A program made the translations under genes and the position numbers. Positions 1-8,019 of a stretch of DNA of 64,000 bases are shown here, piece after piece (position 1 is the first letter of the stretch; each line of letters begins with the position of its first letter). The notes below the pieces were generated by a model. The model was not told the origin of the DNA. It was given only the letters and a program-made list of their open reading frames with translations, and did no database searches. Source of the DNA: Mesorhizobium sp. B2-8-5 (lineage in GTDB: Bacteria > Pseudomonadota > Alphaproteobacteria > Rhizobiales > Rhizobiaceae); NCBI RefSeq assembly GCF_006440675.2, contig NZ_CP083951.1:5675501-5739500 (forward strand), given 5' to 3'.

Positions 1-360
1 TTTGACGTCGTAGGTGTAGTCGGCATGGCCCGGCCGGTACTGGCGGGCGATCTCGCCATAGTCCTTGGAACGCTGGTCGACATTCTCGATCAGCATCGAA
101 ACCGGCGTGCCTGTGGTGATCATCGTCTCGCCGTCCTCGTCGAGGATGAAGCCGGACAGGATCTTGACCTCGTCCGGCTCGCGGCGCTGGGTGACGAAGC
201 GCGACTGTCCAGGGCGGCGGCGGTCGAGCTCGGCCTGGATATCCTCGCGCTTGAAGCGAATGCCAGGCGGGCAGCCATCGACAACGCAGCCGAGCGCGGC
301 GCCGTGGCTTTCACCCCAGGTGGTGACGCGGAAGAGATGGCCGAATGTGTTATGAGACAT
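1..360 (-). CDS. aroC: chorismate synthase, N-terminal 120 residues (runs off the window)
   Basis: Seventh enzyme of the shikimate pathway: it converts 5-enolpyruvylshikimate-3-phosphate to chorismate using reduced FMN. The ATG is at 360-358 and the translation opens [20 protein letters not shown], the invariant AroC N-terminus, followed by the conserved GESHG and an RRPGQS segment, and it runs to YTYDVK at base 1. About one third of the usual 360-residue protein is present; the rest lies beyond the left edge. It reads away from the DUF1344 gene. Identification is firm; only the missing part is uncertain. Confidence 0.95.
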   Translation of the reverse strand, partial: MSHNTFGHLFRVTTWGESHGAALGCVVDGCPPGIRFKREDIQAELDRRRPGQSRFVTQRREPDEVKILSGFILDEDGETMITTGTPVSMLIENVDQRSKDYGEIARQYRPGHADYTYDVK

Positions 361-607
361 GGAAAACGCCCTGCCCGGCGGCGGAGCCGGCAACCTGAAG
401 TGGTGCAGCATCCCCTGCGCATCTAAAAGCACGCGCGGCGCTGCCGGCTTGCCTTCTATTGGCGTTTTCCACAGTGGTCAAACGGCTGCATCAAACTGTG
501 ATCTGGCGGATTTAGTTTTGACACATTCGGTTGGTTTCTGCTCTCTTCCCATCCGCCGTTGAGGATCCGCCGCTGACCAGCCGGCGCAATGACCAAAGAG
601 GACGACG

Positions 608-871
608 ATGCGTACCCTGATTGGCGCCGCCTGCGCCATGTTGCTGATTTCCACCGCCGTCGCGTTCGCCGGCCAGACCGAAGGCCTGATCAAGAAGGTC
701 GACAAGGACACGCTGACGCTGACGCTTGACGACGGCAAGGCCTACAAGCTCAACGCCGAGACCGATATCGACTCGCTGAAGCCCGGCATGGACATCGTCA
801 TCGCCTATGACGTGACCAATGGCGAGAATGTCGTGACGGACATGCAGTTGCCGGACAGCGACCAGAATTAG
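608..871 (+). CDS. DUF1344 family small secreted protein
   Basis: An 87-residue protein with a clear Sec signal peptide (positively charged start, hydrophobic stretch at residues 5-20, AFA cleavage region at about 21). The mature part is a compact beta-rich domain with alternating T/L/D residues (KVDKDTLTLTLDDGK) and a GMDIVIAY segment, matching the DUF1344 family common in rhizobia. Its function is unknown; a periplasmic location is inferred from the signal peptide. A purine-rich stretch (AAAGAGGACGACG) immediately precedes the ATG. It stands alone, divergent from aroC, with a palindromic repeat element directly downstream. Confidence 0.8.
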   Translation: MRTLIGAACAMLLISTAVAFAGQTEGLIKKVDKDTLTLTLDDGKAYKLNAETDIDSLKPGMDIVIAYDVTNGENVVTDMQLPDSDQN

Positions 872-901
872 CTTTCGAGTTGGAGGCTGAAGCGTCCGTG
901 T

Positions 902-1096
902 TTCGTCATTCTAGGGCGAAGCAAGGAGCGTAGCGACGCGCGCAGACCCTAGAATCCATTCCGTTACGTCGACGCTTTGCAGCGGTGCAGAACGAGTTTT
1001 CTTCTGCACCGTTTTTCCCATTTGACCTAGGTCGCGGCATGGATTCCAGGGTCTCCGCGACGGAGCTTCGCTCCTGCTTCGCCCTAGAATGACGAG
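902..1096. repeat. full-length palindromic intergenic element, copy 1
   Basis: Two arms of about 55 bases read as imperfect inverted copies: the left arm (902-957) begins TTCGTCATTCTAGGGCGAAG and the right arm (1034-1096) ends CGCCCTAGAATGACGA. Between them lies a core with GCAGCGGTGCAGAA and its own small inverted repeat (TGCAGAA...TTCTGCA). Related copies lie at 10044-10229, 48083-48188 and 51518-51576. It contains no coding sequence and fills the space between two convergent genes. It resembles a MITE or RIME-like rhizobial mosaic element; no transposase is associated. Confidence 0.8.
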
Positions 1097-1110
1097 CAGA
1101 GGCGTCTTCC

Positions 1111-1698
1111 TCACAACCACTCCAAGCTCCGGCCTTCCAGTCGCAGCAGTCGGTCCTGCGGCACCTCGAGGCCGGCGGCTTCTTGCTTGGAAAGGCCGGC
1201 GACGAAGCGGAAGAAGCAGCGGATGACGCCGCCGTGGGTGACGCAGACGGTGGGCTGCCGAAGTTCGGCGAACCATGGCTTTATCCGCTCCAGCAGCATT
1301 TCGTAACTTTCGGCGCCCTCGCCGGGCGGCTGGAAGTCCCACTTGGCGTGGCGGCGGCCGTCGGTTGAACCGGGGGCGCGTTCCTCGAGCTCGGCGAAGG
1401 TAAAACTCTGCCAGTCGCCGAAGCTTATCTCCACCAGGCGCGCATCGGTGCGGTAGGCGGAAGGATCGAGCCCCATCACTTCGCGCATCAGCTCCATCGT
1501 CTCGCGGGTGCGCCGCATCGGGCTGGCGACGAAGTCGAAATCCGCAGGATTTCTGACGAGCTCCGCCAGCCGCTGGCCGTTGAGCCTCGCCTGCTCGCGG
1601 CCAAAGTCGTTGATGTCGGTGTCGGCCTGGCCCTGCAGGCGGTGTTCGGCATTCCACTCGGTCTGGCCGTGGCGCGCGATGTAGACGAGCGGATACAT
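1111..1698 (-). CDS. histidine phosphatase family protein (phosphoglycerate-mutase-like)
   Basis: A 195-residue protein of the two-histidine phosphatase superfamily. The phospho-acceptor motif ARHGQTEWN sits at residues 9-17 and the second catalytic histidine is in VTHGG near residue 153. The length fits the small GpmB/CobC-like branch. The substrate cannot be inferred; members range from sugar-phosphate to nucleotide phosphatases. It starts at an ATG with GGAAG upstream, 52 bases behind the fabI stop on the same strand, so co-transcription with fabI and the DnaJ-like gene is plausible. Confidence 0.85.
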   Translation of the reverse strand: MYPLVYIARHGQTEWNAEHRLQGQADTDINDFGREQARLNGQRLAELVRNPADFDFVASPMRRTRETMELMREVMGLDPSAYRTDARLVEISFGDWQSFTFAELEERAPGSTDGRRHAKWDFQPPGEGAESYEMLLERIKPWFAELRQPTVCVTHGGVIRCFFRFVAGLSKQEAAGLEVPQDRLLRLEGRSLEWL

Positions 1699-1750
1699 CA
1701 GGTCTTCCGTAGGTCGGGCCAGGGCCTGGACGGATGATAAGCGGAGGCGA

Positions 1751-2569
1751 TCAGTCCTTGACGGTCGAGATATCCGGCGCGTCGACCGCCTTCATGCCGA
1801 CGACATGGTAGCCGGAATCGACATGATGGACCTCGCCGGTCACGCCGCGCGACAGATCCGACAGGAAGTAGACGCCGGAATCGCCGACCTCTTCCTGCGT
1901 CACCGTCTGCTTGAGCGGCGAATTGTACTCGTTCCACTTCAGGATATAGCGGAAGTCGCCGATGCCGGAGGCGGCCAGCGTCTTGATCGGACCGGCCGAG
2001 ATCGCGTTGACGCGGATCTTCTTGGCGCCGAGGTCGACGGCTAGATAGCGTACGCTCGCTTCGAGCGCCGCCTTGGCGACGCCCATGACGTTGTAGTGCG
2101 GCATCACCTTCTCGGCGCCGTAATAGGTCAGCGTCAGCAGCGAACCGCCATCGGTCATCAGCGGCTCGGCGCGCTTGGCGATGGTGGTGAAGGAATAGAC
2201 CGAAATGTCCATGGTGCGCAGGAAATTGTCGCGCGTCGTCTCGACATAGCGGCCGGTCAGCTCGTCCTTGTCGGAGAAGGCGATGGCATGGACGAGGAAG
2301 TCGAGCTTGCCCCAATGCCCGGCGATGTCGGCAAAGACGGCGTCAAGGCTTTCCGGGTCGGTCACGTCGCAATGGCCCGCGACATGCGCGTTGAGCTCGG
2401 CCGCGAGCGGCTCGACGCGCTTCTTGAAGGCCTCGCCCTGATAGGTCAGCGCAATCTCGGCGCCATGATCGACGCACGCCTTGGCGATGCCGAAAGCGAT
2501 CGACCGATTGTTGGCGACGCCCAGGATAAGGCCCCGCTTACCGGCCATCAGGCCCTGTCCACCTGCCAT
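1751..2569 (-). CDS. fabI: enoyl-[acyl-carrier-protein] reductase (NADH)
   Basis: Catalyses the last reductive step of each fatty-acid elongation cycle, reducing trans-2-enoyl-ACP with NADH. The 272-residue product opens MAGGQGLMAGKRGLILGVAN, with the FabI nucleotide-binding loop GVANNRSIAFGIAK. The Y-x6-K catalytic pair is in the segment YNVMGVAK, following a YYGAEK segment. The ATG at 2569 was preferred over in-frame codons further upstream because the family starts here. It is downstream of the DnaJ-like gene and upstream of the histidine phosphatase on the same strand. F rather than W follows SIA in the cofactor loop, which looks like a conservative change. Confidence 0.93.
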   Translation of the reverse strand: MAGGQGLMAGKRGLILGVANNRSIAFGIAKACVDHGAEIALTYQGEAFKKRVEPLAAELNAHVAGHCDVTDPESLDAVFADIAGHWGKLDFLVHAIAFSDKDELTGRYVETTRDNFLRTMDISVYSFTTIAKRAEPLMTDGGSLLTLTYYGAEKVMPHYNVMGVAKAALEASVRYLAVDLGAKKIRVNAISAGPIKTLAASGIGDFRYILKWNEYNSPLKQTVTQEEVGDSGVYFLSDLSRGVTGEVHHVDSGYHVVGMKAVDAPDISTVKD

Positions 2570-2677
2570 GTGCAAGCTCTCCGCAAGAATATCTGCTTTG
2601 TGGAGAGCCCTATCGCACAGGCACAAGGCCCCTTCAAGCGCCCAAAAGACACTGCAACAGGAACAAAATTCCGCCGA

Positions 2678-3604
2678 TCAGCCTTTTTGACGGCGCATAA
2701 GGGCCTCAAGCTCGGCATCGCCGCCTTCCGGCAGCATCAGCCGCACATGGGCATAAAGATCGCCATGGCCGCCGGCCTTTTCCGGCAGGCCCCTGCCCTT
2801 GAGGCGCAGCACCTTGTCGGAACTCGACCATGCCGGAACGTTGACCGCGAGCTTGCCGGTCGGCGTCTCGACCGCCACCTTGGCGCCGAGCACGGCGTCG
2901 GCCAGATCGACAGGCAGATCGACATGCAGGTCGCGCCCTTCGATGCGGTAGCGGGCGTGGCGGCGGATGTGGATCTTGACCAGCGCGTCGCCCGGCTGGC
3001 CCGGGCCCTGCTCGCCCTGGCCCTTCAGACGAATCGTCTGGCCGTCCTCGACATAGGCTGGCAGCTTGACCGCCACCTTGCGGCCGTCCGGAAACATCGC
3101 CGTCACCTTATCGGCGCTGGCTGCCTCCTCGATGCTGATGTCCATGGTGACGTTGAGGTCGGCCGCCTGGACCGGCTGGCGGCGATCGCCCCGGCCGGCG
3201 CCGCGGGCGCCGGAAAAGGCATCGCCGAATATCTGGCTGAAGATGTCGCTGTTGCCGTCGAACGGATCGCCGCCCGGGCGCCCGGTGCGGAATTCGAAAT
3301 GCGCGCCGCCCGGGCCCTGCTGACGGCGGAAACCGGCGAACGGGTCGCCGCCGGCCGCGCCTTCAAAACCCTGGAATTTCGGCTTGCCGTCGGCGTCGAT
3401 CTCGCCGCGATCGTAGGCGGCGCGCGTCTTCTCGTCGCCGACGATCTCGTAAGCCTGGTTGGCGGCCGCAAAACGGTCCTTCGCCTTGGGATCATTCGGA
3501 TTCTGGTCCGGATGATGCTTCTTGGCGAGCTTGCGATAAGCCGATTTTATGTCCTTGGCCGATGCGTTCTTGGCAACGCCCAGCACCTCATAGGGGTCGC
3601 GCAT
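2678..3604 (-). CDS. DnaJ/CbpA-like co-chaperone
   Basis: A 308-residue J-domain protein. The J domain spans about residues 2-62 with the HPD motif at residues 31-33, followed by a Gly/Phe-rich linker (residues 75-125) and a DnaJ C-terminal substrate-binding domain. No CxxCxGxG zinc-finger repeats are present, so it belongs to the CbpA/class II type rather than canonical DnaJ. It should stimulate the ATPase of a DnaK-type Hsp70. The ATG at 3604 has AGGAAG just upstream; an in-frame TTG five codons earlier is less likely. It is oriented with fabI. Confidence 0.88.
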   Translation of the reverse strand: MRDPYEVLGVAKNASAKDIKSAYRKLAKKHHPDQNPNDPKAKDRFAAANQAYEIVGDEKTRAAYDRGEIDADGKPKFQGFEGAAGGDPFAGFRRQQGPGGAHFEFRTGRPGGDPFDGNSDIFSQIFGDAFSGARGAGRGDRRQPVQAADLNVTMDISIEEAASADKVTAMFPDGRKVAVKLPAYVEDGQTIRLKGQGEQGPGQPGDALVKIHIRRHARYRIEGRDLHVDLPVDLADAVLGAKVAVETPTGKLAVNVPAWSSSDKVLRLKGRGLPEKAGGHGDLYAHVRLMLPEGGDAELEALMRRQKG

Positions 3605-3720
3605 GCTTCCTGCCTGCAAGAGAGATTGAATTCACGGGTCGCCCCCTATATGCGCTCGCATAGGAAGAAATTCCAGTGCCGCAAGGGGAATTGGCGCCCG
3701 AAAATCAGAGCGCCCGAAAA

Positions 3721-4185
3721 TCAGAGCGCCTTGAACTCCTGCATGCGCCAGCCGCCGGCGCCGGCCAGGCACAGTTCGCCCTTGTAGAGGGCAACGCCGT
3801 CGAAACTCTCGCGCGTGGCGCTGAAACGGCGACAGGTCAGGCCGCCATCCTTCAGTTCCAGCAATTCGGTGATGGCGCCGCGCGAGCCGGTGTCGGCATT
3901 GGCCCATGGCACGGACTGGCCGCCCAGTTCCTTGATGTCGGCGGAGGAAACGGCGTTGCCGATGGTGGTCTGGTCGGAGTCCTTGTCGGCCGCCGCAGGA
4001 GCCGCGGGCGAGGACGGCGCGCTGGAGGTGATGATCGAGCGATCGACCTCCGCCTTTTCCAGGCTGAACCCGCCGGCGCCGCAGGCGGCAAGAGGAAGCG
4101 CCAACGTCAACAGCGCAGCCTTGGCACTGGCCGAAGCGATAACGCTCCATTGCCCGCTGTCAAAAGCTTGCGCGATACGCGACAA
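3721..4185 (-). CDS. RT0821/Lpp0805-like surface lipoprotein
   Basis: A 154-residue predicted lipoprotein. A signal peptide ends in a lipobox (PLAAC, then GAGG), so the mature protein should begin with a lipidated cysteine near residue 31. A Ser/Ala/Pro-rich stretch follows, then a globular part with W, C and TCRRF segments resembling the RT0821/Lpp0805 surface-protein family. The start is taken as the TTG at 4185 because GGAGGAG lies exactly eight bases upstream; the in-frame ATG further out would overlap pdxH. It is divergent from pdxH. The role in the envelope is unknown. Confidence 0.75.
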   Translation of the reverse strand: MSRIAQAFDSGQWSVIASASAKAALLTLALPLAACGAGGFSLEKAEVDRSIITSSAPSSPAAPAAADKDSDQTTIGNAVSSADIKELGGQSVPWANADTGSRGAITELLELKDGGLTCRRFSATRESFDGVALYKGELCLAGAGGWRMQEFKAL

Positions 4186-4225
4186 TCGGCGAACTCCTCC
4201 CGCAATATTAAAAATTTGGAAAACT

Positions 4226-4843
4226 ATGAACGAAACCGAGTTAACAAGCAGTGACTTCACAGAGGCTGCGGAGCCGTTCCGGCTCTTTGCCGCATGGCTG
4301 GAGGACGCAACCAAAAGCGAGATCAACGACGCCAACGGCGTCGCCCTGGCAACCGTCGATGCCGACGGCATGCCGGATGTGCGGATGGTGCTGCTCAAGG
4401 GGTTCGACGAAAAGGGGTTTGTCTTCTACACGAATTTCGAGAGCGCCAAGGGCCGCGAGATTCTTGGCAGCATGAAGGCGGCGATGTGCTTCCACTGGAA
4501 ATCGCTGCGCCGCCAGGTGCGTATACGCGGGCGGGTGGAGATCGTCAGCGACGCCGAGGCCGACGCCTATTATGCGACCAGGCCGCGCGGCAGCCGCATC
4601 GGCGCCTGGGCCTCGAAACAGTCGCGGCCGCTGGAGGGCCGCTTCGCGCTGGAGAAGGCGGTGGCCGAATACACGGCGCGCTACGCCATCGGCGAGATCC
4701 CGCGGCCGAAACACTGGTCGGGCTTCCGCATCCTGCCGCAAACGATCGAGTTCTGGCACGACCGCCCGTTCCGCCTGCATGACCGGGTCGTCTTTTCGCG
4801 CAACGCGCAAGGCGGTTGGGACAAGGTCAGGCTTTATCCCTGA
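4226..4843 (+). CDS. pdxH: pyridoxamine/pyridoxine 5'-phosphate oxidase
   Basis: An FMN enzyme that makes pyridoxal 5'-phosphate from PNP or PMP. The 205-residue length fits PdxH. Family landmarks are visible: [18 protein letters not shown] (FMN-binding strand), the [15 protein letters not shown] segment, [12 protein letters not shown] and the C-terminal [13 protein letters not shown]...RLYP. The ATG at 4226 was chosen because upstream codons run antisense through the lipoprotein gene. It is divergent from the lipoprotein gene and convergent with the LacI-family gene, leaving only 18 bases between them. Confidence 0.94.
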   Translation: MNETELTSSDFTEAAEPFRLFAAWLEDATKSEINDANGVALATVDADGMPDVRMVLLKGFDEKGFVFYTNFESAKGREILGSMKAAMCFHWKSLRRQVRIRGRVEIVSDAEADAYYATRPRGSRIGAWASKQSRPLEGRFALEKAVAEYTARYAIGEIPRPKHWSGFRILPQTIEFWHDRPFRLHDRVVFSRNAQGGWDKVRLYP

Positions 4844-4861
4844 AGCACTGTGGCATTGCCC

Positions 4862-5896
4862 CTATGTGTTGCCAGCCGCCTGCGGCACATTGAAGGGCGT
4901 GATGATCTGGATGTTGGCCATGCCCGAGACCGGCGATTTCGGCAGCAAACCATGCGCGCGCATGACATGCAGGCAGGCGTTTCGCATGTCGTGGCCGAGA
5001 TCGTGATGCAGCACGGCGCTGACACGTCCGGCGCGTAGGAGCGCGAGATTGTCGGCGTCGAGGTCATGGCCGACAAAGGCGCGGCACGTGCGGCCGAGCG
5101 CGGCGAAGGCTTCGACGATGGCACGGTTGCCGCCGCCGATCGAATAGACGCCGGCAATGTCGGGGTTAGCCCGCAAGGCCGCGAGCGCGAGCATGCCGGT
5201 GTTGCGGTCGAGGCCATGGCCCTCGCTGACCTCGATGATGCCGAGCGCCGGATAGCGCTCGCGAAGCGCTTGCCGGAAGCCTATCTCGCGCTCCTCCTCG
5301 CCGCGAAACCGGTTGCTGCTGATGGTGACGAGGATGCGCGCCGGTCCGCCGCCAAGCCACTCGCCGAGAAGATAGGCCGCGGTCTCGCCGGCCGCCCGGT
5401 TGTCCATGCCGACATAGGCCTGCCGACCCGTGTCGGGAAGATCCGTTACCAGCGTGACGACGGGGATGCCGGCGGTGACCAGCCCGGCCGTCGCGCCCCT
5501 CACCTCCGCGACATCGGGCGCCTTGAGGAACACGCCGTTGCTGCCGCGCCGCCGCAAGGCCTCGATGATCGCGACCGTGTCGCCGACGCCGCGCGTCTCG
5601 GCGACATGGTAGCGCGCGCGAAAGATCACCGGCTGCAGCGACGGCATCGCCTGCTCCAGCCCCTGCCGCACCGCCTCGCTGAAGCGCGACGGCGCTTCCA
5701 TGACGACGTCGAGGACAAGCTTGCGGCCGGAAAGGCCGATCTGGGCGCGCTGCTTTTCAAGCTCGCCGATAGCCTGCCTGACCCGCCGTACGGTGTGCTC
5801 GCGCACGCCCGGCCTCTCGTTGAGGACGCGGTCGACCGTCGCCAGGCTGAGCCCGGCCTGGAGAGCGATATCCTTGACGAGAAAGGGGCGAGACAT
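4862..5896 (-). CDS. LacI-family transcriptional regulator
   Basis: A 344-residue DNA-binding regulator. The N-terminal helix-turn-helix with hinge (VKDIALQAGLSLATVDRVLN) is at residues 7-27, followed by a periplasmic-binding-protein-like effector domain from about residue 60 (LVLDVVMEAP onward). It starts at the ATG at 5896. Its promoter region is shared with the divergent PhyH-type dioxygenase gene 95 bases away, so it probably controls that gene. Two perfect tandem 11-base repeats lie immediately upstream of the start (5901-5922) and may be the operator. The effector is unknown; the LacI type suggests a sugar-like ligand. Confidence 0.88.
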   Translation of the reverse strand: MSRPFLVKDIALQAGLSLATVDRVLNERPGVREHTVRRVRQAIGELEKQRAQIGLSGRKLVLDVVMEAPSRFSEAVRQGLEQAMPSLQPVIFRARYHVAETRGVGDTVAIIEALRRRGSNGVFLKAPDVAEVRGATAGLVTAGIPVVTLVTDLPDTGRQAYVGMDNRAAGETAAYLLGEWLGGGPARILVTISSNRFRGEEEREIGFRQALRERYPALGIIEVSEGHGLDRNTGMLALAALRANPDIAGVYSIGGGNRAIVEAFAALGRTCRAFVGHDLDADNLALLRAGRVSAVLHHDLGHDMRNACLHVMRAHGLLPKSPVSGMANIQIITPFNVPQAAGNT

Positions 5897-5900
5897 CTTC

Positions 5901-5922
5901 TGAGGTGTTTTTGAGGTGTTTT
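5901..5922. promoter_or_regulatory. perfect tandem 11-bp repeat upstream of the LacI-family gene, possible operator
   Basis: TGAGGTGTTTT occurs twice head to tail (5901-5911 and 5912-5922), a period of one helical turn, directly before the start of the LacI-family gene and inside the divergent promoter region with the dioxygenase gene. Classical LacI operators are palindromic, so a direct repeat is unusual. It could instead bind another protein or be chance. No -35/-10 pair could be assigned with certainty. Confidence 0.35.
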
Positions 5923-5991
5923 GGAGGCAACCGGCGCCGCAGATTGCGGTATACGGCAACGACAACCGGGATCGCAACAGGAGGATACGTC

Positions 5992-7185
5992 ATGAAGGCC
6001 GACAACCCAGCCAAGGCCAGGTCCGAACGGGTCTGGCTGACCAAGGACCAGTGCGACATCGAAGGCTTCCGGGCGATCGTCGAGCAAGCGACCAAGCTCG
6101 CCGACTACCCCTTCGCCGCCGGCGTCGAAAAGAACGTGCTCGTCTATGACGGCGATGCTGTCCGCAAGGCGGCGGCCGAGCCCGAGACACGCAAGGCGCT
6201 GCTGGCGGAGTGGGTCGAGGCGATGACCAGCGGGCCTGGCGTCGTGGCCTTCAAGAAAGCGTTCGCCGACACGGCGCCGATCAATAGGGCGACCAGGCTT
6301 TTCAACGAGATGATCGCCGAGCAGCACGCCATCGGGACCGGCGGCGGCGACCATTTCGCCAAGCCGGGCGCCAATGATCGCATCTGGAATGCGCTGGAGA
6401 AATTCTGCCTGCGCGATCCGCAAGCCTTCGCCGCCTATTACGGCAACGACATCATCGCATTGATCTCGGAAGCCTGGCTCGGGCCGGCCTATCAGATGAC
6501 CTCGCAGATCAACTGCGTTAATCCCGGAGGCGCCGCGCAATCGGCGCATCGAGACTATCATCTGGGCTTCCAGACCCCCGAAGTGATCGAGCGCTATCCG
6601 GTGCATGTGCACTCCATCTCGCCGGTGCTGACGCTGCAGGGGGCCGTCGCCCATTGCGATATGCCGCTGGAGAGCGGCCCGACGCTCTACCTCCCGTACT
6701 CGCAGGCCTATCTGCCCGGATATCTCGCCACCGGCCTGCCGGAGTTCAAGGCGTATTTCGCCGAGCATCACGTGCAGCTTGCGTTGGAAAAGGGCGATGC
6801 CGCTTTCTTCAACCCGGCGCTGTTCCATGCCGCCGGCAACAACCGCTCCGCCGACATCCGGCGCATGGCCAATCTGCTCCAGGTGTCTTCGGGTTACGGC
6901 CGCGCGATGGAGAGCGTGGACCGCACCAGGATGAGCCGCGCGCTCTATCCCGCGATCCAGACGATGCTGGCAGAAGGCGCGATCTCGAAGGCAGCGGCCG
7001 CCAACGCCATCGCCTCGACGGCGGAGGGCTATTCCTTCCCGACCAATCTCGATCGCGATCCGCCGATCGGCGGGCTGGCGCCGGAAACGCAGCAGGCGCT
7101 GCTTCACCGCGCGCTCGAGGCCGGCTGGACACCGGAGGCTTTCGGCAAGGCGCTGGACGAACAGGCGGCCAAGAAGCTAACGTGA
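5992..7185 (+). CDS. phytanoyl-CoA dioxygenase (PhyH) family protein
   Basis: A 397-residue Fe(II)/2-oxoglutarate-dependent oxygenase candidate. The metal-binding facial triad is visible as H186-x-D188 (SAHRDYH) and H279 (LFHAAGN), with R290 in DIRR as a likely 2-oxoglutarate ligand. The start at ATG 5992 is supported by AGGAGG at 5979-5984. The protein is about 100 residues longer than typical PhyH members, with extra N- and C-terminal helices. It is divergent from a LacI-family gene that probably regulates it. The substrate is unknown; the regulator hints at a small sugar-like or compatible-solute-like molecule. Confidence 0.82.
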   Translation: MKADNPAKARSERVWLTKDQCDIEGFRAIVEQATKLADYPFAAGVEKNVLVYDGDAVRKAAAEPETRKALLAEWVEAMTSGPGVVAFKKAFADTAPINRATRLFNEMIAEQHAIGTGGGDHFAKPGANDRIWNALEKFCLRDPQAFAAYYGNDIIALISEAWLGPAYQMTSQINCVNPGGAAQSAHRDYHLGFQTPEVIERYPVHVHSISPVLTLQGAVAHCDMPLESGPTLYLPYSQAYLPGYLATGLPEFKAYFAEHHVQLALEKGDAAFFNPALFHAAGNNRSADIRRMANLLQVSSGYGRAMESVDRTRMSRALYPAIQTMLAEGAISKAAAANAIASTAEGYSFPTNLDRDPPIGGLAPETQQALLHRALEAGWTPEAFGKALDEQAAKKLT

Positions 7186-7239
7186 CAAGTCCGCGGGCGT
7201 CCGCCACAGAGGGCGCCCCTTTCCGGATGGGCTTCGCGC

Positions 7240-7992
7240 CTATCCCTTCTTGCGGGTCATGAAGGCAGTCAGCGCGGCGCGCGCCTCCTCGGATGTCAGC
7301 CGCTCGCGGAAATGCTCGCTCTCGACCTTGATGCGGGCGATCAATTCCTCGCGCGGCTCGCGCATCAGGTCGCGCGCGATCTTCAGCGCCTGCGGCGGCT
7401 TGGCGGCGATGTCGCCGGCGGCGGCCAGCACCGCGCCTTCCAGCGCGTCTTCCGCGACGACGTCGTAGATCAGACCGGCCGCCTTGGCGCGCTCGGCCGA
7501 AAAGCCTTCGCCGAGGCCGAGCAGCGCGAAGGCGCCCTGCCGGCCGAGGAGTTGTGGCGCGATCAGGCTGGAGCCGGCCTCAGGCACAAGGCCGAGATCG
7601 ACGAAGGGCGTGCGGAACAGCGTGCGCGGCGTAGCGAAGGTCAGATCGCAATGCAGGTTGAGCGTGGTGCCGATGCCCACCGCAATGCCGTCGACGCCCG
7701 ACACCATCGGCTTCTCGGCCTTGGCCAGCGCCATCAGGAAATCCCAGACCTCGTTGCCGCCCTCGCCGCCAGTGGCGATGACCAGGAAATCGGCGAGGTC
7801 GTTGCCGGCGGAAAAGGCGCCCGGAACGCCGAGGAACACATGCACGCGGACCGCCGGATCGGCATCGCCTTCGGCAAGCGCGGTCGACATCTTCGCATAC
7901 ATGGCGCGCGTCAGCGCGTTCTTCTTGTCCGGGCGGTTGATGCGGATGATCTGCACGGCGCCCTGGCGCTCGACGAGAATATGGTCGGTCAC
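7240..7992 (-). CDS. enoyl-CoA hydratase/isomerase family protein
   Basis: A 250-residue crotonase-fold protein. The oxyanion-hole segments are FSAGNDLADF (residues 60-69) and DGIAVGIGTTLNLHCD, and a PEAGSS segment stands in the position of the usual catalytic region. The start is a GTG at 7992 with AAGGAA six bases upstream. It lies 27 bases downstream of the acyl-CoA dehydrogenase gene on the same strand, so the two probably form a fatty-acid or aromatic-acid beta-oxidation operon. The D/PEAGS arrangement is like enoyl-CoA isomerases of the PaaG/ECI type, so hydratase versus isomerase is not decided. Confidence 0.85.
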   Translation of the reverse strand: MTDHILVERQGAVQIIRINRPDKKNALTRAMYAKMSTALAEGDADPAVRVHVFLGVPGAFSAGNDLADFLVIATGGEGGNEVWDFLMALAKAEKPMVSGVDGIAVGIGTTLNLHCDLTFATPRTLFRTPFVDLGLVPEAGSSLIAPQLLGRQGAFALLGLGEGFSAERAKAAGLIYDVVAEDALEGAVLAAAGDIAAKPPQALKIARDLMREPREELIARIKVESEHFRERLTSEEARAALTAFMTRKKG

Positions 7993-8019
7993 TATCGGTT
8001 CCTTCGAGTATCGGGCTAT

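Noticed and set aside
911..1657. 248-codon minus-strand frame across the palindromic element and the phosphatase gene
   Set aside because: It overlaps the phosphatase, which has both catalytic histidine motifs, in a different frame and runs through repeat sequence.
2096..3787. 563-codon plus-strand frame across fabI and the DnaJ-like gene
   Set aside because: It is antisense to two well-recognised genes and has no family features; long antisense frames are common in high-GC DNA.
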